Source: an uncultured Eubacterium sp. (GTDB lineage Bacteria; Bacillota; Clostridia; Lachnospirales; CAG-274). From it: a stretch of 64,000 nt of DNA. Each line of letters begins with the position of its first letter. The first letter of the stretch is position 1. Location: NCBI GenBank assembly GCA_900545305.1, contig UQYD01000008.1, forward strand, positions 4,392 to 68,391, given 5' to 3'. Positions 39,019 to 49,615 of the stretch are shown here, piece by piece. The notes below the pieces were generated by a model. It was not told where the DNA came from. It did no database searches and saw only the letters and a list, made by a program, of their open reading frames with translations. A program made the translations under genes and the position numbers.

Positions 39019-40044
39019 TTATTTAAGGTTAATCTGAATACCTTCGCCCTTAGTAACGTAACCAATCTTGTAAGCCTTTTCGCCTAAACCTGCAAGAACT
39101 TCAATAGCCTTGTCAGCATCTTCTGGAGCAACAGCTGCAACCATACCAATACCCATATTGAAAGTATTGTACATACTCATTCTTTCTACATTACCCATTT
39201 TTTCAAGTAAAGAGAAGATAGGAAGAATATCCCAAGTACCTTCATCAATATTAACCTTTAAGCCCTCTGGCATCATTCTTGGAATGTTTTCAATGAAACC
39301 ACCACCAGTAACGTGGCTAAGACCCTTAACATTTACCTGCTTTAATAATTCAAGAACAGGCTTAACATAAATCTTTGTTGGAGTTAAGAGAGCTTCACCT
39401 AAAGTACAGCCTAAGCTATCTTCGTACTTTGATAAGTTTTCCTTATTTGGTTCAAAAATCTTTCTAACAAGGGAATAACCATTAGAGTGGATACCACTTG
39501 AAGCAATACCAATAAGTACATCACCATCAGCAATCTTGCTACCGTCAACAGACTTAGCCTTATCCATAATACCAACTGTGAAACCTGCTAAATCGTATTC
39601 ATCTACTGGGTAGAAACCAGGCATTTCAGCAGTTTCACCACCAATAAGTGAACAGTTAGACTGTCTACAACCTTCAGCTACACCACTTACGATTTCTGCA
39701 ATCTTTTCTGGTTCATTCTTACCACAAGCAATATAGTCTAAGAAGAAAAGAGGTTCTGCACCACTACAAACTACATCGTTTACACACATAGCAACTGCAT
39801 CAATACCAATAGTATCGTGCTTATCCATAAGGAAAGCAATTTTAAGCTTTGTACCAACACCGTCAGTACCACTAACGAGAACAGGTTCTTCCATATCCTT
39901 AGCCTTTGCAATAGAGAAAAGACCTCCAAAACCACCTATATCTGTAAGCACTTCTGGTCTGAATGTGCTTTTAACGTGACCTTTCATTAATTCGACTGCC
40001 TTGTAACCGGCTTCTACGTCTACACCTGCTGACTTATAATCCAT
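39019..40044 (-). CDS. purM: Phosphoribosylformylglycinamidine cyclo-ligase
   Basis: 341 aa; makes AIR from FGAM with ATP. Starts [19 protein letters not shown], with [34 protein letters not shown] and [11 protein letters not shown], all family motifs. First gene of purMND; TTGACT-17-TAAAAT lies upstream. No purine riboswitch is seen. Confidence 0.97.
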   Translation of the reverse strand: MDYKSAGVDVEAGYKAVELMKGHVKSTFRPEVLTDIGGFGGLFSIAKAKDMEEPVLVSGTDGVGTKLKIAFLMDKHDTIGIDAVAMCVNDVVCSGAEPLFFLDYIACGKNEPEKIAEIVSGVAEGCRQSNCSLIGGETAEMPGFYPVDEYDLAGFTVGIMDKAKSVDGSKIADGDVLIGIASSGIHSNGYSLVRKIFEPNKENLSKYEDSLGCTLGEALLTPTKIYVKPVLELLKQVNVKGLSHVTGGGFIENIPRMMPEGLKVNIDEGTWDILPIFSLLEKMGNVERMSMYNTFNMGIGMVAAVAPEDADKAIEVLAGLGEKAYKIGYVTKGEGIQINLK

Positions 40045-40096
40045 AGTGTACCTCCTAATTTTTTTATATAAAAGTTTACTTTTGAATATATTATCT

Positions 40097-40125
40097 ATTT
40101 TAGTTTATATGGCAAAAAAAGTCAA
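40097..40125 (-). promoter_or_regulatory. Promoter of purMND
   Basis: TTGACT (40125-40120), 17-nt spacer, TAAAAT (40102-40097). Confidence 0.6.
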
Positions 40126-40134
40126 TAACAACAC

Positions 40135-42840
40135 TTATTTTACAACAATAATATTTTTGAACAATTCTGATTTTTCAATAGACTTCTGGTCGCTAACTGT
40201 TGACATTACTATATTTTCCATAGCTGTTGTAAGTTCCTGACCTACTTCCCTTATATCATTAAGAGAAACTGAAAGCATTTCCTCACGTCTTAAATCCAAT
40301 CTTTCCTGTGTAACTCCATTGTAATGACGTCTTAAAACAATAGAATTAATTCTGTTGTTCTTTAATGGAGCATCTTCCACATTTACAGCACCTATTATAA
40401 ATCTGTTTAAGTGCTTTTCGTCCATATCTATTTCAGATAAGTAGTTTCCTACGTTTTTAAACACTTCATAGCTCTTGTTTATATTAGGGTCACGATATGA
40501 GTACATATAGAAATAATTTCCATTTAAAAAGCCACAGCCACCACCGTAAGCTCCACCTTTTAATCTGATATTGTCCCAAATATACTCACTTGTCACAATC
40601 TGTTTTGCAACTCTTAAGACACCACTTACCTTTTTGTATACACAGCCAATGGCATTATAACTTACGTTAGTGTTCACACTGTAGGCTATATTCTTCTTTT
40701 CAGGCGTCAACACAAGTTTTTGATGCTTTTCACCTGTAGGAATATTTTTCTTAATATCCTCAATATAGCTTGAAACAGCCTCTTTGTCACAGCTATTGCC
40801 TGTAACCACATAGAACATATTAGCTGAAGTAAATATTTTTTCAGCCAAACTTTCCATTTCTCTTGCTGTCTTTTCAATATTGCTTGTGTCACAAACATAA
40901 TGATAATTGTTTATGCCACCAACTGCCTCCTCATAGGCATAGCAAGAACTGATATTAGCCAAACAAGTATTATATGCTACAGAGTTTCCACTTTCTTCAT
41001 AGGTTTCATATAAGTCCTGCTTATATTCTTCCATAAGATTTTTTAATCTTTCATAGTCACTGTATTTTTGACAACTAACCTTTTTGAATATATCCAAAGC
41101 CTTAAATATGTTTTCTCTTAAAGCCTTTGTTTTAAATATTATAACCGGTTCAAAGTCTGTTTTACTCTTTAATGTTGAGAAGTAAGCAGAAAATCCACCA
41201 GTATAAAAATCAATATCTGTAGCTACATCTTTATCAAATACATTTACAATGTACTTATAAAGTCCAAGTCTTGACAACTCATCTTTTTCAAGAGCAGAAA
41301 CATCAAAAACTAAATCTACATAGACTATTTCCTTAGACTTTACAGGGGCAAAAATATTATCCTCATTTACTTCATAAGGAATATAAAGTGCCTTTTTATC
41401 TATTTCACTAACCTGAATAGAATGTATTTTGGCTACTTCCTCCGGTGTATCCTCCATTTTTCTGTATTCATCTAAAGGTTTATTGTTCTTTGGAGGTACT
41501 GGTACTTCTTCTTTATTTGCCTTAGAACCGGCAATTAAAATACCATAACAGCCCTTACCTAACAAATATTTTTTAACAAATTCTTTTACGTCTATTTTCT
41601 CAATGGCATCAAAGAGTTTGTTCATTTTCATAGACTCAAAATTATCCTGACCATACATAACACTTCTGTGCAAAAGCAAGTTATAGAAAAGACCTACCGG
41701 TTTATAGCCAAAATCCTGTTCCATAGTAAAGAACTTGTATGAATTTATAACACTTTGTAACTTATGTTGGTCAATGCCATTTTCAGCAATATCTTCCCAA
41801 CATTTTTCAATTATTTCCTTGAACTTATTTAAGTCCTTTTCCTTTGAACCCTTTACTGTAATTTCCACATAAGGCATATATCTGGAATCGTCATTTACGG
41901 CTTCTACCATAGAGCCAAGACCTGATTTTATGATTTCTTCCTTTATTTGTCCGTCCTCTACATTACAAACGGCATCACAGAGAATATCCATAAAAAGACA
42001 TTTTTCAAAATCCAAAACATTTCCGTAGGTATACATTACTTCCATAATGTTATCCCCGTCTTTTTCACTTTCAACTACAATATCCTCATAGCTTTGTGGC
42101 TGAAAATCAGGAGAAACCAATCTATCTCTTTTTTCAAAATTACAAAGATATTCTTTGTCCAAAAATTCCAAATATTTGTTAATATCCAAATCACCATAGA
42201 AATAGAATGTGGCATTTGAACCGTGATAATATTTTCTGTGGAAGTCCAAAAATTCGTTGTAATCAAGTTCAGGTATATTGTCAGGATTGCCTCCTGAATA
42301 ATTAGCATAGTCACTATCCTTAAAGAGTTCTCTCTTTAATTTATGTCTTAAAACTATGTCAGGGGCAGAAAATACACCCTTCATTTCATTTAAAACTATA
42401 CCATTTAACTTTTTGCCGTCACTGTTCCAACCCTCTTGACGGAATATTCCTTCTCTCTCATATATAAGTGGCTTAAATACACCGTCTGTATAAACTTTTA
42501 CCATTGTATCAAAATCTGTAAGGTTTGTACTGGCAATAGGATATATTGTCTTGTCAGAATAAGTTACTGCATTTAAATAAGTGTGTATAGAACCTTTATC
42601 TAATATATTAAAAGGGTCTTTAACCCTGTAATTTTCAGAACCACATAGTACACTATGTTCCATAATGTGAGGTATACCCTTGTCATTTGTAGGCAAAGTA
42701 TTAAAAGCAACAGAATATACTCTGTTTTTATCGTCATTTTCCATATAAATGAGCTTTGCTCCACATTTATGAGTATAGATATAACCTGTAGAAGATATTT
42801 CGTCAATATATTCTTTATGCTTCAACTCAAAATTGTACAT
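40135..42840 (-). CDS. M16C-family zinc metallopeptidase
   Basis: 901 aa, PreP-like. The inverted zinc motif HIMEHSVLCGS (HxxEH) occurs near residue 58, and the distal Glu in NEMKGVFSAPD near 150. Two halves (about 1-430 and 480-901) form the usual clamshell that digests unfolded peptides in the cytoplasm. The ATG at 42840 is chosen (AAGGTG, 8 nt). Translation from an upstream frame would include the TPR-gene terminator. Single gene. Confidence 0.92.
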   Translation of the reverse strand: MYNFELKHKEYIDEISSTGYIYTHKCGAKLIYMENDDKNRVYSVAFNTLPTNDKGIPHIMEHSVLCGSENYRVKDPFNILDKGSIHTYLNAVTYSDKTIYPIASTNLTDFDTMVKVYTDGVFKPLIYEREGIFRQEGWNSDGKKLNGIVLNEMKGVFSAPDIVLRHKLKRELFKDSDYANYSGGNPDNIPELDYNEFLDFHRKYYHGSNATFYFYGDLDINKYLEFLDKEYLCNFEKRDRLVSPDFQPQSYEDIVVESEKDGDNIMEVMYTYGNVLDFEKCLFMDILCDAVCNVEDGQIKEEIIKSGLGSMVEAVNDDSRYMPYVEITVKGSKEKDLNKFKEIIEKCWEDIAENGIDQHKLQSVINSYKFFTMEQDFGYKPVGLFYNLLLHRSVMYGQDNFESMKMNKLFDAIEKIDVKEFVKKYLLGKGCYGILIAGSKANKEEVPVPPKNNKPLDEYRKMEDTPEEVAKIHSIQVSEIDKKALYIPYEVNEDNIFAPVKSKEIVYVDLVFDVSALEKDELSRLGLYKYIVNVFDKDVATDIDFYTGGFSAYFSTLKSKTDFEPVIIFKTKALRENIFKALDIFKKVSCQKYSDYERLKNLMEEYKQDLYETYEESGNSVAYNTCLANISSCYAYEEAVGGINNYHYVCDTSNIEKTAREMESLAEKIFTSANMFYVVTGNSCDKEAVSSYIEDIKKNIPTGEKHQKLVLTPEKKNIAYSVNTNVSYNAIGCVYKKVSGVLRVAKQIVTSEYIWDNIRLKGGAYGGGCGFLNGNYFYMYSYRDPNINKSYEVFKNVGNYLSEIDMDEKHLNRFIIGAVNVEDAPLKNNRINSIVLRRHYNGVTQERLDLRREEMLSVSLNDIREVGQELTTAMENIVMSTVSDQKSIEKSELFKNIIVVK

Positions 42841-42867
42841 TACATCAACACCTTTTATTTTAATTAA

Positions 42868-42897
42868 AGGGCTGTCAGTTATTGTACCAACAGCCCT
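42868..42897 (-). terminator. Terminator of the rel-to-TPR operon
   Basis: AGGGCTGT and ACAGCCCT around a 14-nt loop, with a T/A-rich run after it, 21 nt past the TPR-gene stop. Confidence 0.75.
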
Positions 42898-42917
42898 CAT
42901 TATATTTATTTTACCAA

Positions 42918-44255
42918 TTAACTTTCACGATACTGTTCAACAAATTTTTTTGCTTCGTTTCTAATAGCCTCAACAGGGTGCTTGCTGGCAACTGTTGTAA
43001 AATACTTAGCTGCTGTATTATTATCTCCTGCCTTTTCTGCAATTTTAGCAAGCTGATACATAGCACTATAACGTATCTCATCGCCATCACCGGTACATTT
43101 AATACACTTATCAAAGTATGTCTTTGCAATATCTGTATCATTTTTAGACTGGCTTGATGAACCAAGTTCATAGTAATACTTTGCTCCTGCCGGAAGAATA
43201 GTCGCTTTAAGCTGGTTATACTGATTTACAGCTTCCTGACCAAAGCCACTTGTACTAAGAGCTAAAAGTTTATCAGCAGCCTCGCCTACACTACCTTCAT
43301 TATAATACGTTTCAATATCTGCCAATGCTCTAACTCTTTGTTGTAATTCCTGTTCTCCGGCTGTGTACAACTTGGATTTCAAATTTTCGTTTTCATCTGT
43401 AAGACGTTTTATAGTTTCGTTATTTTTACTTAACTGGTCATTTTTATTATTTAAGTCTATGTTATATTGAAGTTCCTGTTCTTCAAGATTTTTTTGGTAT
43501 CCACCAGAAATAGCCGGCATAATAAGCCCACCTAATATAACAACTGCACACAATGCACCAACACCGAAAGAAAGCATAGAATAACTATGGTTCATTAAGT
43601 TTCTTACTATAGTAACACCTTTCTTTTCGGTATTTTCCTTATTCTTTTTCTTGAATACACTTGTAGTATCTGGTTTTAACTCTTTGAGATAGGCTACAGC
43701 CTTTTCGTTTTCCTTATCTATTTTAAGAACCTTTTCCAAAAGGCGAATTGCAGCACTAGTATTTCCCTGTTTCATACGGCAAAGTGCCATTAAAATATTT
43801 GCATCAACAAAGGCTGAATTTATTTCCAAAGCCTTTTTTAATGACATAACAGCAAGGTCTACGTTGTCTAATTTTATAGAGTGTAAAGCCTTGTTATAAG
43901 CTGTAATGGCATCTATTTTAGACATTTCCTTTGCATTGTATGAACAATCCTGTATATATTTAAGAGCGTCATTGCCACTTTTCTGATATTTAAGGCTTAT
44001 TTGCCAATGGAGAATACCATCAGTTACTCTGCCCAATTTATAATATACCAGACCCAGTAAATTCTGGGCCTGTATATTGTCTTTCTTTAAAGCGACACTT
44101 TTTCTGAGACTGTGAACAGCCTCAGTATACTTGCCCTCTTTTGCAAGGACAATGCCCCTATTATAATATCTGATAGACAGGTTATAAATCTTGATTAAAT
44201 AGCCGTTTTCTCCGGCACCGGAACTGTAGTTAAAATTATAATGTCTGTCTATCAT
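42918..44255 (-). CDS. TPR protein with one membrane helix and coiled coil
   Basis: 445 aa. N-terminal TPR repeats (about residues 25-200; YNRGIVLAKEGKYTEAVHSL, AVMSLKKALEINSAFVDANI), one membrane helix (about 232-255), a coiled coil (about 260-305, rich in Glu, Asn and Lys), and C-terminal TPR-like repeats (350-445). It would bring proteins together at the membrane; the outer part could be the C-terminal half. Last gene of the rel-aspS unit, after a 42-aa gene. Partner unknown. Confidence 0.8.
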   Translation of the reverse strand: MIDRHYNFNYSSGAGENGYLIKIYNLSIRYYNRGIVLAKEGKYTEAVHSLRKSVALKKDNIQAQNLLGLVYYKLGRVTDGILHWQISLKYQKSGNDALKYIQDCSYNAKEMSKIDAITAYNKALHSIKLDNVDLAVMSLKKALEINSAFVDANILMALCRMKQGNTSAAIRLLEKVLKIDKENEKAVAYLKELKPDTTSVFKKKNKENTEKKGVTIVRNLMNHSYSMLSFGVGALCAVVILGGLIMPAISGGYQKNLEEQELQYNIDLNNKNDQLSKNNETIKRLTDENENLKSKLYTAGEQELQQRVRALADIETYYNEGSVGEAADKLLALSTSGFGQEAVNQYNQLKATILPAGAKYYYELGSSSQSKNDTDIAKTYFDKCIKCTGDGDEIRYSAMYQLAKIAEKAGDNNTAAKYFTTVASKHPVEAIRNEAKKFVEQYRES

Positions 44256-44268
44256 AATTAGTCGCTCC

Positions 44269-44397
44269 TTATTTTTTTAGTGCTTCTCGGAGAATATCCA
44301 TTAAATCTTCTATATTGTTATCATTTATAATTTTTTCAACATCTTTCATTTCTGGGAGAGGTTGAAATTTAGCTAATTCTTTCTTAAAATCGAACAC
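44269..44397 (-). CDS. Small acidic protein of 42 aa between aspS and the TPR gene
   Basis: 42 aa, beginning MFDFKKELAKFQPLPEM and ending in a helix, EDLMDILREALKK. Charged and mostly helical, no membrane segment. It starts with GTG 14 nt past the aspS stop, with a G-rich but weak ribosome site, and its stop overlaps the GGAG of the TPR gene. It would be missed by a length cutoff. Function unknown. Confidence 0.6.
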   Translation of the reverse strand: MFDFKKELAKFQPLPEMKDVEKIINDNNIEDLMDILREALKK

Positions 44398-44411
44398 AGG
44401 TTATGCCCCCC

Positions 44412-46217
44412 TTATTCTTCGCTGTCATTCTCCTGTGGAACAATGGCAATACCCAAATCAGTAAGCTGATTTTCATCAACAATGTTTGGAGCATCAGTTA
44501 AAAGACAACTTGCGTCCTTAACCTTAGGGAATGCAATTACGTCTCTGATACTTTCTGCACCTGTAAGGAGCATAATAAGTCTATCAAGACCGAAAGCAAG
44601 ACCACCATGAGGTGGAGCACCGTACTTGAAAGCATCAAGTAAGAAACCAAATCTTTCCTGTGCAACTTCCTTATCAAGGCTTAAAAGCTTGAAAGTCTGT
44701 TCCTGAATATCATCTCTGTGAATTCTGATACTACCACCACCAAGTTCGCAACCATTAAGAACCATATCGTAAGCCTTAGCTCTAACAGTAGCAACTTCGC
44801 CATTCATAAATGCGTCTAAGTCTTCGTCCATAGGAGAAGTGAATGGGTGGTGCATAGCAAGGTATCTGCCTTCTTCTTCGCTGTATTCAAACATTGGGAA
44901 TTCTGTTACCCAAAGGAACTTGTAATCTTCGTTGTCAAGAATATCAAGACGCTTTGCTACTTCAAGTCTTAATGCACCTAAAGCATCAAATACAACCTTA
45001 TTTCTGTCAGCACAGATAAGAATAAGGTCACCGGCCTTTGCATCAAACTGGTCACAGATTTCCTTAATCTGGTCATCATTGAAGAACTTAGAAATAGAAG
45101 TCTTGTAACCGTCTTCCTTAACTACAATCCAAGCAAGACCCTTTGCACCGTAAGTCTTAGCAACATCTACAAGAGAATCAATCTGCTTTCTTGAGAATGT
45201 GCCACAACCTTCTGCATTAATACCTCTTACAGAACCACCTGCATCAATAGCATTCTGGAATACACCAAATTCACTGCCATTTACAACATCTGTAATGTTA
45301 TGAAGTTCCATACCGAAACGAATATCCGGCTTATCAGAACCAAAACGTTCCATAGCTTCCTTCCAAGGCATTCTCATAAGAGGAGTAGGAATATCAAAGC
45401 CCTTGATTTCCTTGAAAATCTTCTTCATAAGTCTTTCATTTACTTCCATTACGTCATCTTCTTCAACGAATGAAAGTTCCATATCTATCTGAGTAAATTC
45501 CGGCTGTCTGTCAGCTCTTAAATCTTCATCTCTAAAGCACTTAGCAATCTGGAAATACTTATCAAAACCAGAAACCATAAGTAACTGCTTGAAAAGCTGA
45601 GGACTCTGTGGAAGTGCGTAGAAGTTACCTGGGTGTACTCTACTTGGTACAAGGTAATCTCTTGCACCTTCTGGAGTAGACTTAGTTAAAACCGGTGTTT
45701 CAATTTCAATAAAGCCTTCTTCAGCAAGGAACTGACGTACAATCTGAGCTACCTTACTTCTAAGAATAATGTTGTTTGCAACATTAGGTCTTCTTAAATC
45801 AAGGTATCTGTATTTTAATCTAAGTTCTGTACTTACGTTTACACTTTCTTCAACCTGGAAAGGAGGTGTGTCAGATTCTGATAAAATCTTAATGTCATCT
45901 ACTTCTACTTCGATTTTACCAGTCTTCATATCAGGATTGATATTTTCCGGAGTTCTTGCAGCAACTGTACCAGTTACAGCTACAACATATTCATTCTTAA
46001 TTTCCTTTACCTTCTTAGCTGTATCTTCAGAACATTCGTCTAAGTTTACAACTACCTGAATAATGCCTGTTCTATCTCTTAAAAGAACAAACTGGAAATG
46101 GCTAAATTCTCTTTTTCTTGAAACCCAACCCATAAGAGTGACTTTCTTGCCTACCATTTCTTCATTTACATCACAGCAATAACAGCTTCTCTTTAAGCCG
46201 TTTAACAATTCTCCCAT
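44412..46217 (-). CDS. aspS: Aspartyl-tRNA synthetase
   Basis: 601 aa, bacterial type with the inserted GAD domain. Class II motifs: motif 2 in FRDEDLRADRQPEFTQIDME and motif 3 in GLAFGLDRLIMLL near residue 545. An N-terminal OB-fold anticodon domain begins with VTLMGWVSRKREFSHFQFV. It follows hisS by 39 nt, as in many Firmicutes. Whether it also charges tRNA-Asn is not clear. Confidence 0.97.
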   Translation of the reverse strand: MGELLNGLKRSCYCCDVNEEMVGKKVTLMGWVSRKREFSHFQFVLLRDRTGIIQVVVNLDECSEDTAKKVKEIKNEYVVAVTGTVAARTPENINPDMKTGKIEVEVDDIKILSESDTPPFQVEESVNVSTELRLKYRYLDLRRPNVANNIILRSKVAQIVRQFLAEEGFIEIETPVLTKSTPEGARDYLVPSRVHPGNFYALPQSPQLFKQLLMVSGFDKYFQIAKCFRDEDLRADRQPEFTQIDMELSFVEEDDVMEVNERLMKKIFKEIKGFDIPTPLMRMPWKEAMERFGSDKPDIRFGMELHNITDVVNGSEFGVFQNAIDAGGSVRGINAEGCGTFSRKQIDSLVDVAKTYGAKGLAWIVVKEDGYKTSISKFFNDDQIKEICDQFDAKAGDLILICADRNKVVFDALGALRLEVAKRLDILDNEDYKFLWVTEFPMFEYSEEEGRYLAMHHPFTSPMDEDLDAFMNGEVATVRAKAYDMVLNGCELGGGSIRIHRDDIQEQTFKLLSLDKEVAQERFGFLLDAFKYGAPPHGGLAFGLDRLIMLLTGAESIRDVIAFPKVKDASCLLTDAPNIVDENQLTDLGIAIVPQENDSEE

Positions 46218-46256
46218 TGTAGTATCTCCTTAAATTTATAATTTTAAAAGTATATT

Positions 46257-47513
46257 TTAAAGGTTCTTTAACTCATCTTCAATAGCTGAAAGAGTAATTT
46301 CTTTCTGTTCGCCATTGAGCATATTTTTAAGTCTAACCTTGTCATTAGCAATTTCATCATCGCCTAATACAACATTGTATACAGCACCGATTTTGTCAGC
46401 ATACTTCATCTGTGCCTTAACACTTCTGCCAACTGTATCATATTCTGCGTGGATACCGGCTTTTCTTAAATCATAGCCGATTTCCTGTGCCTTTAAAGCA
46501 CCCTTTTCGCCAATAGAACCAATGTAAATAAGTGGATTATTTGAATCAACCTTATTAAGTTCCTGAGCCTCAAGAACAAGCATAATTCTTTCAAGACCCA
46601 TAGCAAAACCTACAGCACCCATTGGAGAGCCACCACATTCTTCAACTAAGTTGTCGTAACGGCCACCACCACATATTGTACCCTGAGCACCGATTTCATC
46701 ACTTACAAATTCAAAAACTGTTCTTGTATAGTAATCAAGACCACGAACAATACCCTTATCTACTTCATAAGGAATACCCATAGCCTCAAGGCTTGCCTTT
46801 AATTTTTCAAAATGAGCTGCACATTCTTCGTCTAAAATATCGAGAACAGCAGGAGCATCAGAAAGAACTTCCTTACAGTTCTTATTCTTACAGTCCAATA
46901 CTCTTAAAGGATTTTTTTCAAATCTTGACTTACAGTCATCACAAAGGTGGTCAAGTCTGTCGCCAATGTAATCCTTTAATACCTTGTTATATTTCTTTCT
47001 ACATTCGTTAGAACCAAGAGAATTAATCTTTAATCTAACATTCTTTAAACCTAATCTATTGAAAATTTCATATACAAGAGAAATAACTTCTGCATCGGCA
47101 CTTGCATCGTAAGTACCGTACATTTCTACACCAAACTGGTGGAACTGCTTATAACGTCCTGCCTGTGGTCTTTCATTTCTGAAACATGGTGTAACATAGA
47201 AAAGCTTTGTAGGCTGAGCCTCTGAGTAAAGACCATTTTCAATAAATGCTCTTGCAGCACCGGCTGTACCCTCCGGTTTAAGTGTAAGACTTCTGCCACC
47301 TCTGTCTTCAAAGGTAAACATTTCTTTCTGAACAATATCAGTTGTTTCACCTACACCTCTTTGGAAAAGTTCAGTATATTCAAACATTGGTGTTCTAATT
47401 TCGTTTATACCAAAACTCTTACAAACATCTCTTACTGTTTCTTCTAATTTAGTCATTAACTTTACTTTGTCGCCAAGAAAGTCATTAGTTCCTCTAGGAC
47501 GTTTTAAAGCCAT
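46257..47513 (-). CDS. hisS: Histidyl-tRNA synthetase
   Basis: 418 aa class II enzyme. MALKRPRGTNDFLGD at the start, HisA motif VRGLDYYTRTVFEF, GGGRYDNLVEECGG and FAMGLERIM are all conserved. Its start overlaps the end of hemZ by 10 nt, so it is translated from the same mRNA. Usual length. Confidence 0.97.
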   Translation of the reverse strand: MALKRPRGTNDFLGDKVKLMTKLEETVRDVCKSFGINEIRTPMFEYTELFQRGVGETTDIVQKEMFTFEDRGGRSLTLKPEGTAGAARAFIENGLYSEAQPTKLFYVTPCFRNERPQAGRYKQFHQFGVEMYGTYDASADAEVISLVYEIFNRLGLKNVRLKINSLGSNECRKKYNKVLKDYIGDRLDHLCDDCKSRFEKNPLRVLDCKNKNCKEVLSDAPAVLDILDEECAAHFEKLKASLEAMGIPYEVDKGIVRGLDYYTRTVFEFVSDEIGAQGTICGGGRYDNLVEECGGSPMGAVGFAMGLERIMLVLEAQELNKVDSNNPLIYIGSIGEKGALKAQEIGYDLRKAGIHAEYDTVGRSVKAQMKYADKIGAVYNVVLGDDEIANDKVRLKNMLNGEQKEITLSAIEDELKNL

Positions 47514-48928
47514 TTTATTCCAACCTCTTTTCTCTGTATCATTTCATCTATTCTGTTTATGTAGTCATCAACGCTTTTTACGTTGAATATTCTTTCAATC
47601 TGTGCATTTTCGCTATTTACAAGTTTTGTAGAACCACCGGCACCAAGAGCAAGTATTGTCTGCTGTTCTTCCATAATTTCTACGTTGTAAATACATTCAT
47701 AGCCCTCTTTAGCATAACCAACATTTTCAAAATTACCAACCATATTCTTTTGACGGTACATATAATATGGGTGCATACCCATTCTATCTGTGAAAAATGC
47801 TGCCAAGCCAAGAAGTCTATCCATTAAGCCGGCATCTGTCATTGTGTAATCCCCTAAGGTTTCCTTCAAACGAGATGCTCTCTTTACTGCAAGGGTATGA
47901 ACAGTAATACTCTCAGGTCCTAATTCCTTAAGACCCTTTAAAGTATTTGTAACTTCTTCTTCGCCTTCACCGGGAAGACCAAGAATAATGTCTGTATTTA
48001 TATCCTTAAATCCTTCTTCTCTTGCCATTTTAAAGGCATCAATAAACATTTCTACTGTATGATTTCTGCCTATAAGGTCAAGAGTTTTTTGGTTTAAAGT
48101 CTGTGGATTAATTGAAATTCTACCAACATTGTGGTGTCTTAATATTCTCAACTTTTCCCTTGTAATAGTATCAGGTCTGCCTGCCTCAACAGTATATTCC
48201 TGTGGTCTTGAATAGTATTTATCTACCATTGACAACAATCTTTCAAGCTGTTGTTCATTAAGTGAAGTTGGAGTACCTCCACCAATGTAAATACTTGAAA
48301 TTTTCTTATACTGGTAATACTTTGAACAATGAGCCATTTCCTTTTCAAGAGCATCTAAGTAGGCGTCCATTTTACCATTATAACGCTTCATATCATAGGA
48401 AGTAAAGGAACAATATAAGCATCTTGTAGGACAGAAAGGAATTCCAATATACAATGAAACCTTGCCCTTGCCGTCTTTTAATATTTTTTGTTCAGAATTG
48501 GCAACTGAAAACATAAGTGAAACCTTATCAGGGCTTACTTTGAATTTTCTAACCATTTCTTCCCTTATTTCAAAATCACTTTTGCCTTCTGCCCACATAT
48601 CTGAAACCAACTTAGCCGGTCTTACACCTGTAAGAATACCCCAAGGCATATCAATATTTTTAACAGCCTTTAAAGCTCGCAATATAGCAACCTTTAAAAC
48701 TCTTTTATGTTCTTTTATATCATCAAACTGACCGATACAGGCACCTGATGTTATTTCCTTACCGTTTTTAAAAACGTGGGCAGATGCTGTATTTTTAGAC
48801 AATACGGAAACAACTGTAAAATTATCTCCCACTTCATCTACCTGCGTATATTTTTCATTTGGATAAAACATCATCAGCATTGAAACAACGTCATCAACGT
48901 ATTTATGCCCTGATACTATATAGTCCAT
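47504..48928 (-). CDS. hemZ: HemZ-type radical SAM protein
   Basis: 474 aa. The radical SAM site is IPFCPTRCLYCSFTSYD (CxxxCxxC, near residue 165), with SIYIGGGTPTSL after it. HemZ is an oxygen-independent coproporphyrinogen dehydrogenase in Bacillus, though clostridial copies near hisS without haem genes may do something else. The typical neighbourhood is MBL-hemZ-hisS-aspS, as here. No other haem-synthesis genes are in view. Confidence 0.88.
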   Translation of the reverse strand: MDYIVSGHKYVDDVVSMLMMFYPNEKYTQVDEVGDNFTVVSVLSKNTASAHVFKNGKEITSGACIGQFDDIKEHKRVLKVAILRALKAVKNIDMPWGILTGVRPAKLVSDMWAEGKSDFEIREEMVRKFKVSPDKVSLMFSVANSEQKILKDGKGKVSLYIGIPFCPTRCLYCSFTSYDMKRYNGKMDAYLDALEKEMAHCSKYYQYKKISSIYIGGGTPTSLNEQQLERLLSMVDKYYSRPQEYTVEAGRPDTITREKLRILRHHNVGRISINPQTLNQKTLDLIGRNHTVEMFIDAFKMAREEGFKDINTDIILGLPGEGEEEVTNTLKGLKELGPESITVHTLAVKRASRLKETLGDYTMTDAGLMDRLLGLAAFFTDRMGMHPYYMYRQKNMVGNFENVGYAKEGYECIYNVEIMEEQQTILALGAGGSTKLVNSENAQIERIFNVKSVDDYINRIDEMIQRKEVGIKWL

Positions 48929-48969
48929 ATTTCCTCCATATGTTTAAGCATTTTATACCCTAAAAACAA

Positions 48970-49596
48970 TTAAACATTAATATACATATTATTTTTCTTT
49001 TCAAATCCTATTTCTGTAGGCTGTCCATGACCTGAGTAAACTTTTACGTAGTCCGGCAATACAAAAAGCTTTTCTTTAATACTCTTTGTAATTTGAACAG
49101 AACTACCCATAGGGAAATCAGTTCTGCCATAGCTCATATAGAAAAGTGTATCTCCTGAAAAGAGCACACCTTCTCTTTCAAAGTAGAAACAGCCACAGCC
49201 CGGTGTATGTCCCGGAGTTATAATAGTTTCAAACTCCAAATTGCCAAAGGCAAACTTTTCTCCGTCTTGCAAAACTCTGTCATACTCTACTGTAATAGGT
49301 TCTGTAAAACGTGAAGATAAGTTATAAACAGGATTTTCAGCAATCTTTTCATCTCCTGAACAAATAAGCACAGGAGCATTTGTGTGAGCCTTAACTTCAG
49401 CCACAGCACCAATGTGGTCAAAATGACAATGAGTAAGACAGATTGCTACAACTTCTAAATTATTATCATCTATTTTTTTATTTAACTTTTTTCCATTTTC
49501 CCCTGGGTCAATAACTATTGCCTTGTTTGTACTTTCGTCTACAACAAAGTAACAGTTTTCACCCATAGACTGGGAAATTTCACACATTAAACGCAT
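48970..49596 (-). CDS. MBL-fold metallohydrolase (GloB-like)
   Basis: 208 aa. The metal site LTHCHFDHIGAV (HxHxDH) and later FSGDTLFYMSYGRTDFP and YSGHGQPTEIG are the glyoxalase-II-like pattern. The true substrate is unknown. The ATG at 49596 has GGAGG 7 nt upstream; a start 12 codons earlier would overlap dtd. It is a standing member of the rel-dtd-hemZ block. Confidence 0.88.
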   Translation of the reverse strand: MRLMCEISQSMGENCYFVVDESTNKAIVIDPGENGKKLNKKIDDNNLEVVAICLTHCHFDHIGAVAEVKAHTNAPVLICSGDEKIAENPVYNLSSRFTEPITVEYDRVLQDGEKFAFGNLEFETIITPGHTPGCGCFYFEREGVLFSGDTLFYMSYGRTDFPMGSSVQITKSIKEKLFVLPDYVKVYSGHGQPTEIGFEKKNNMYINV

Positions 49597-49615
49597 TATA
49601 GAACCTCCATTAATG

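Noticed and set aside
40045..40134. Purine riboswitch before purMND
   Set aside because: The 90-nt gap has a promoter but no purine aptamer core.
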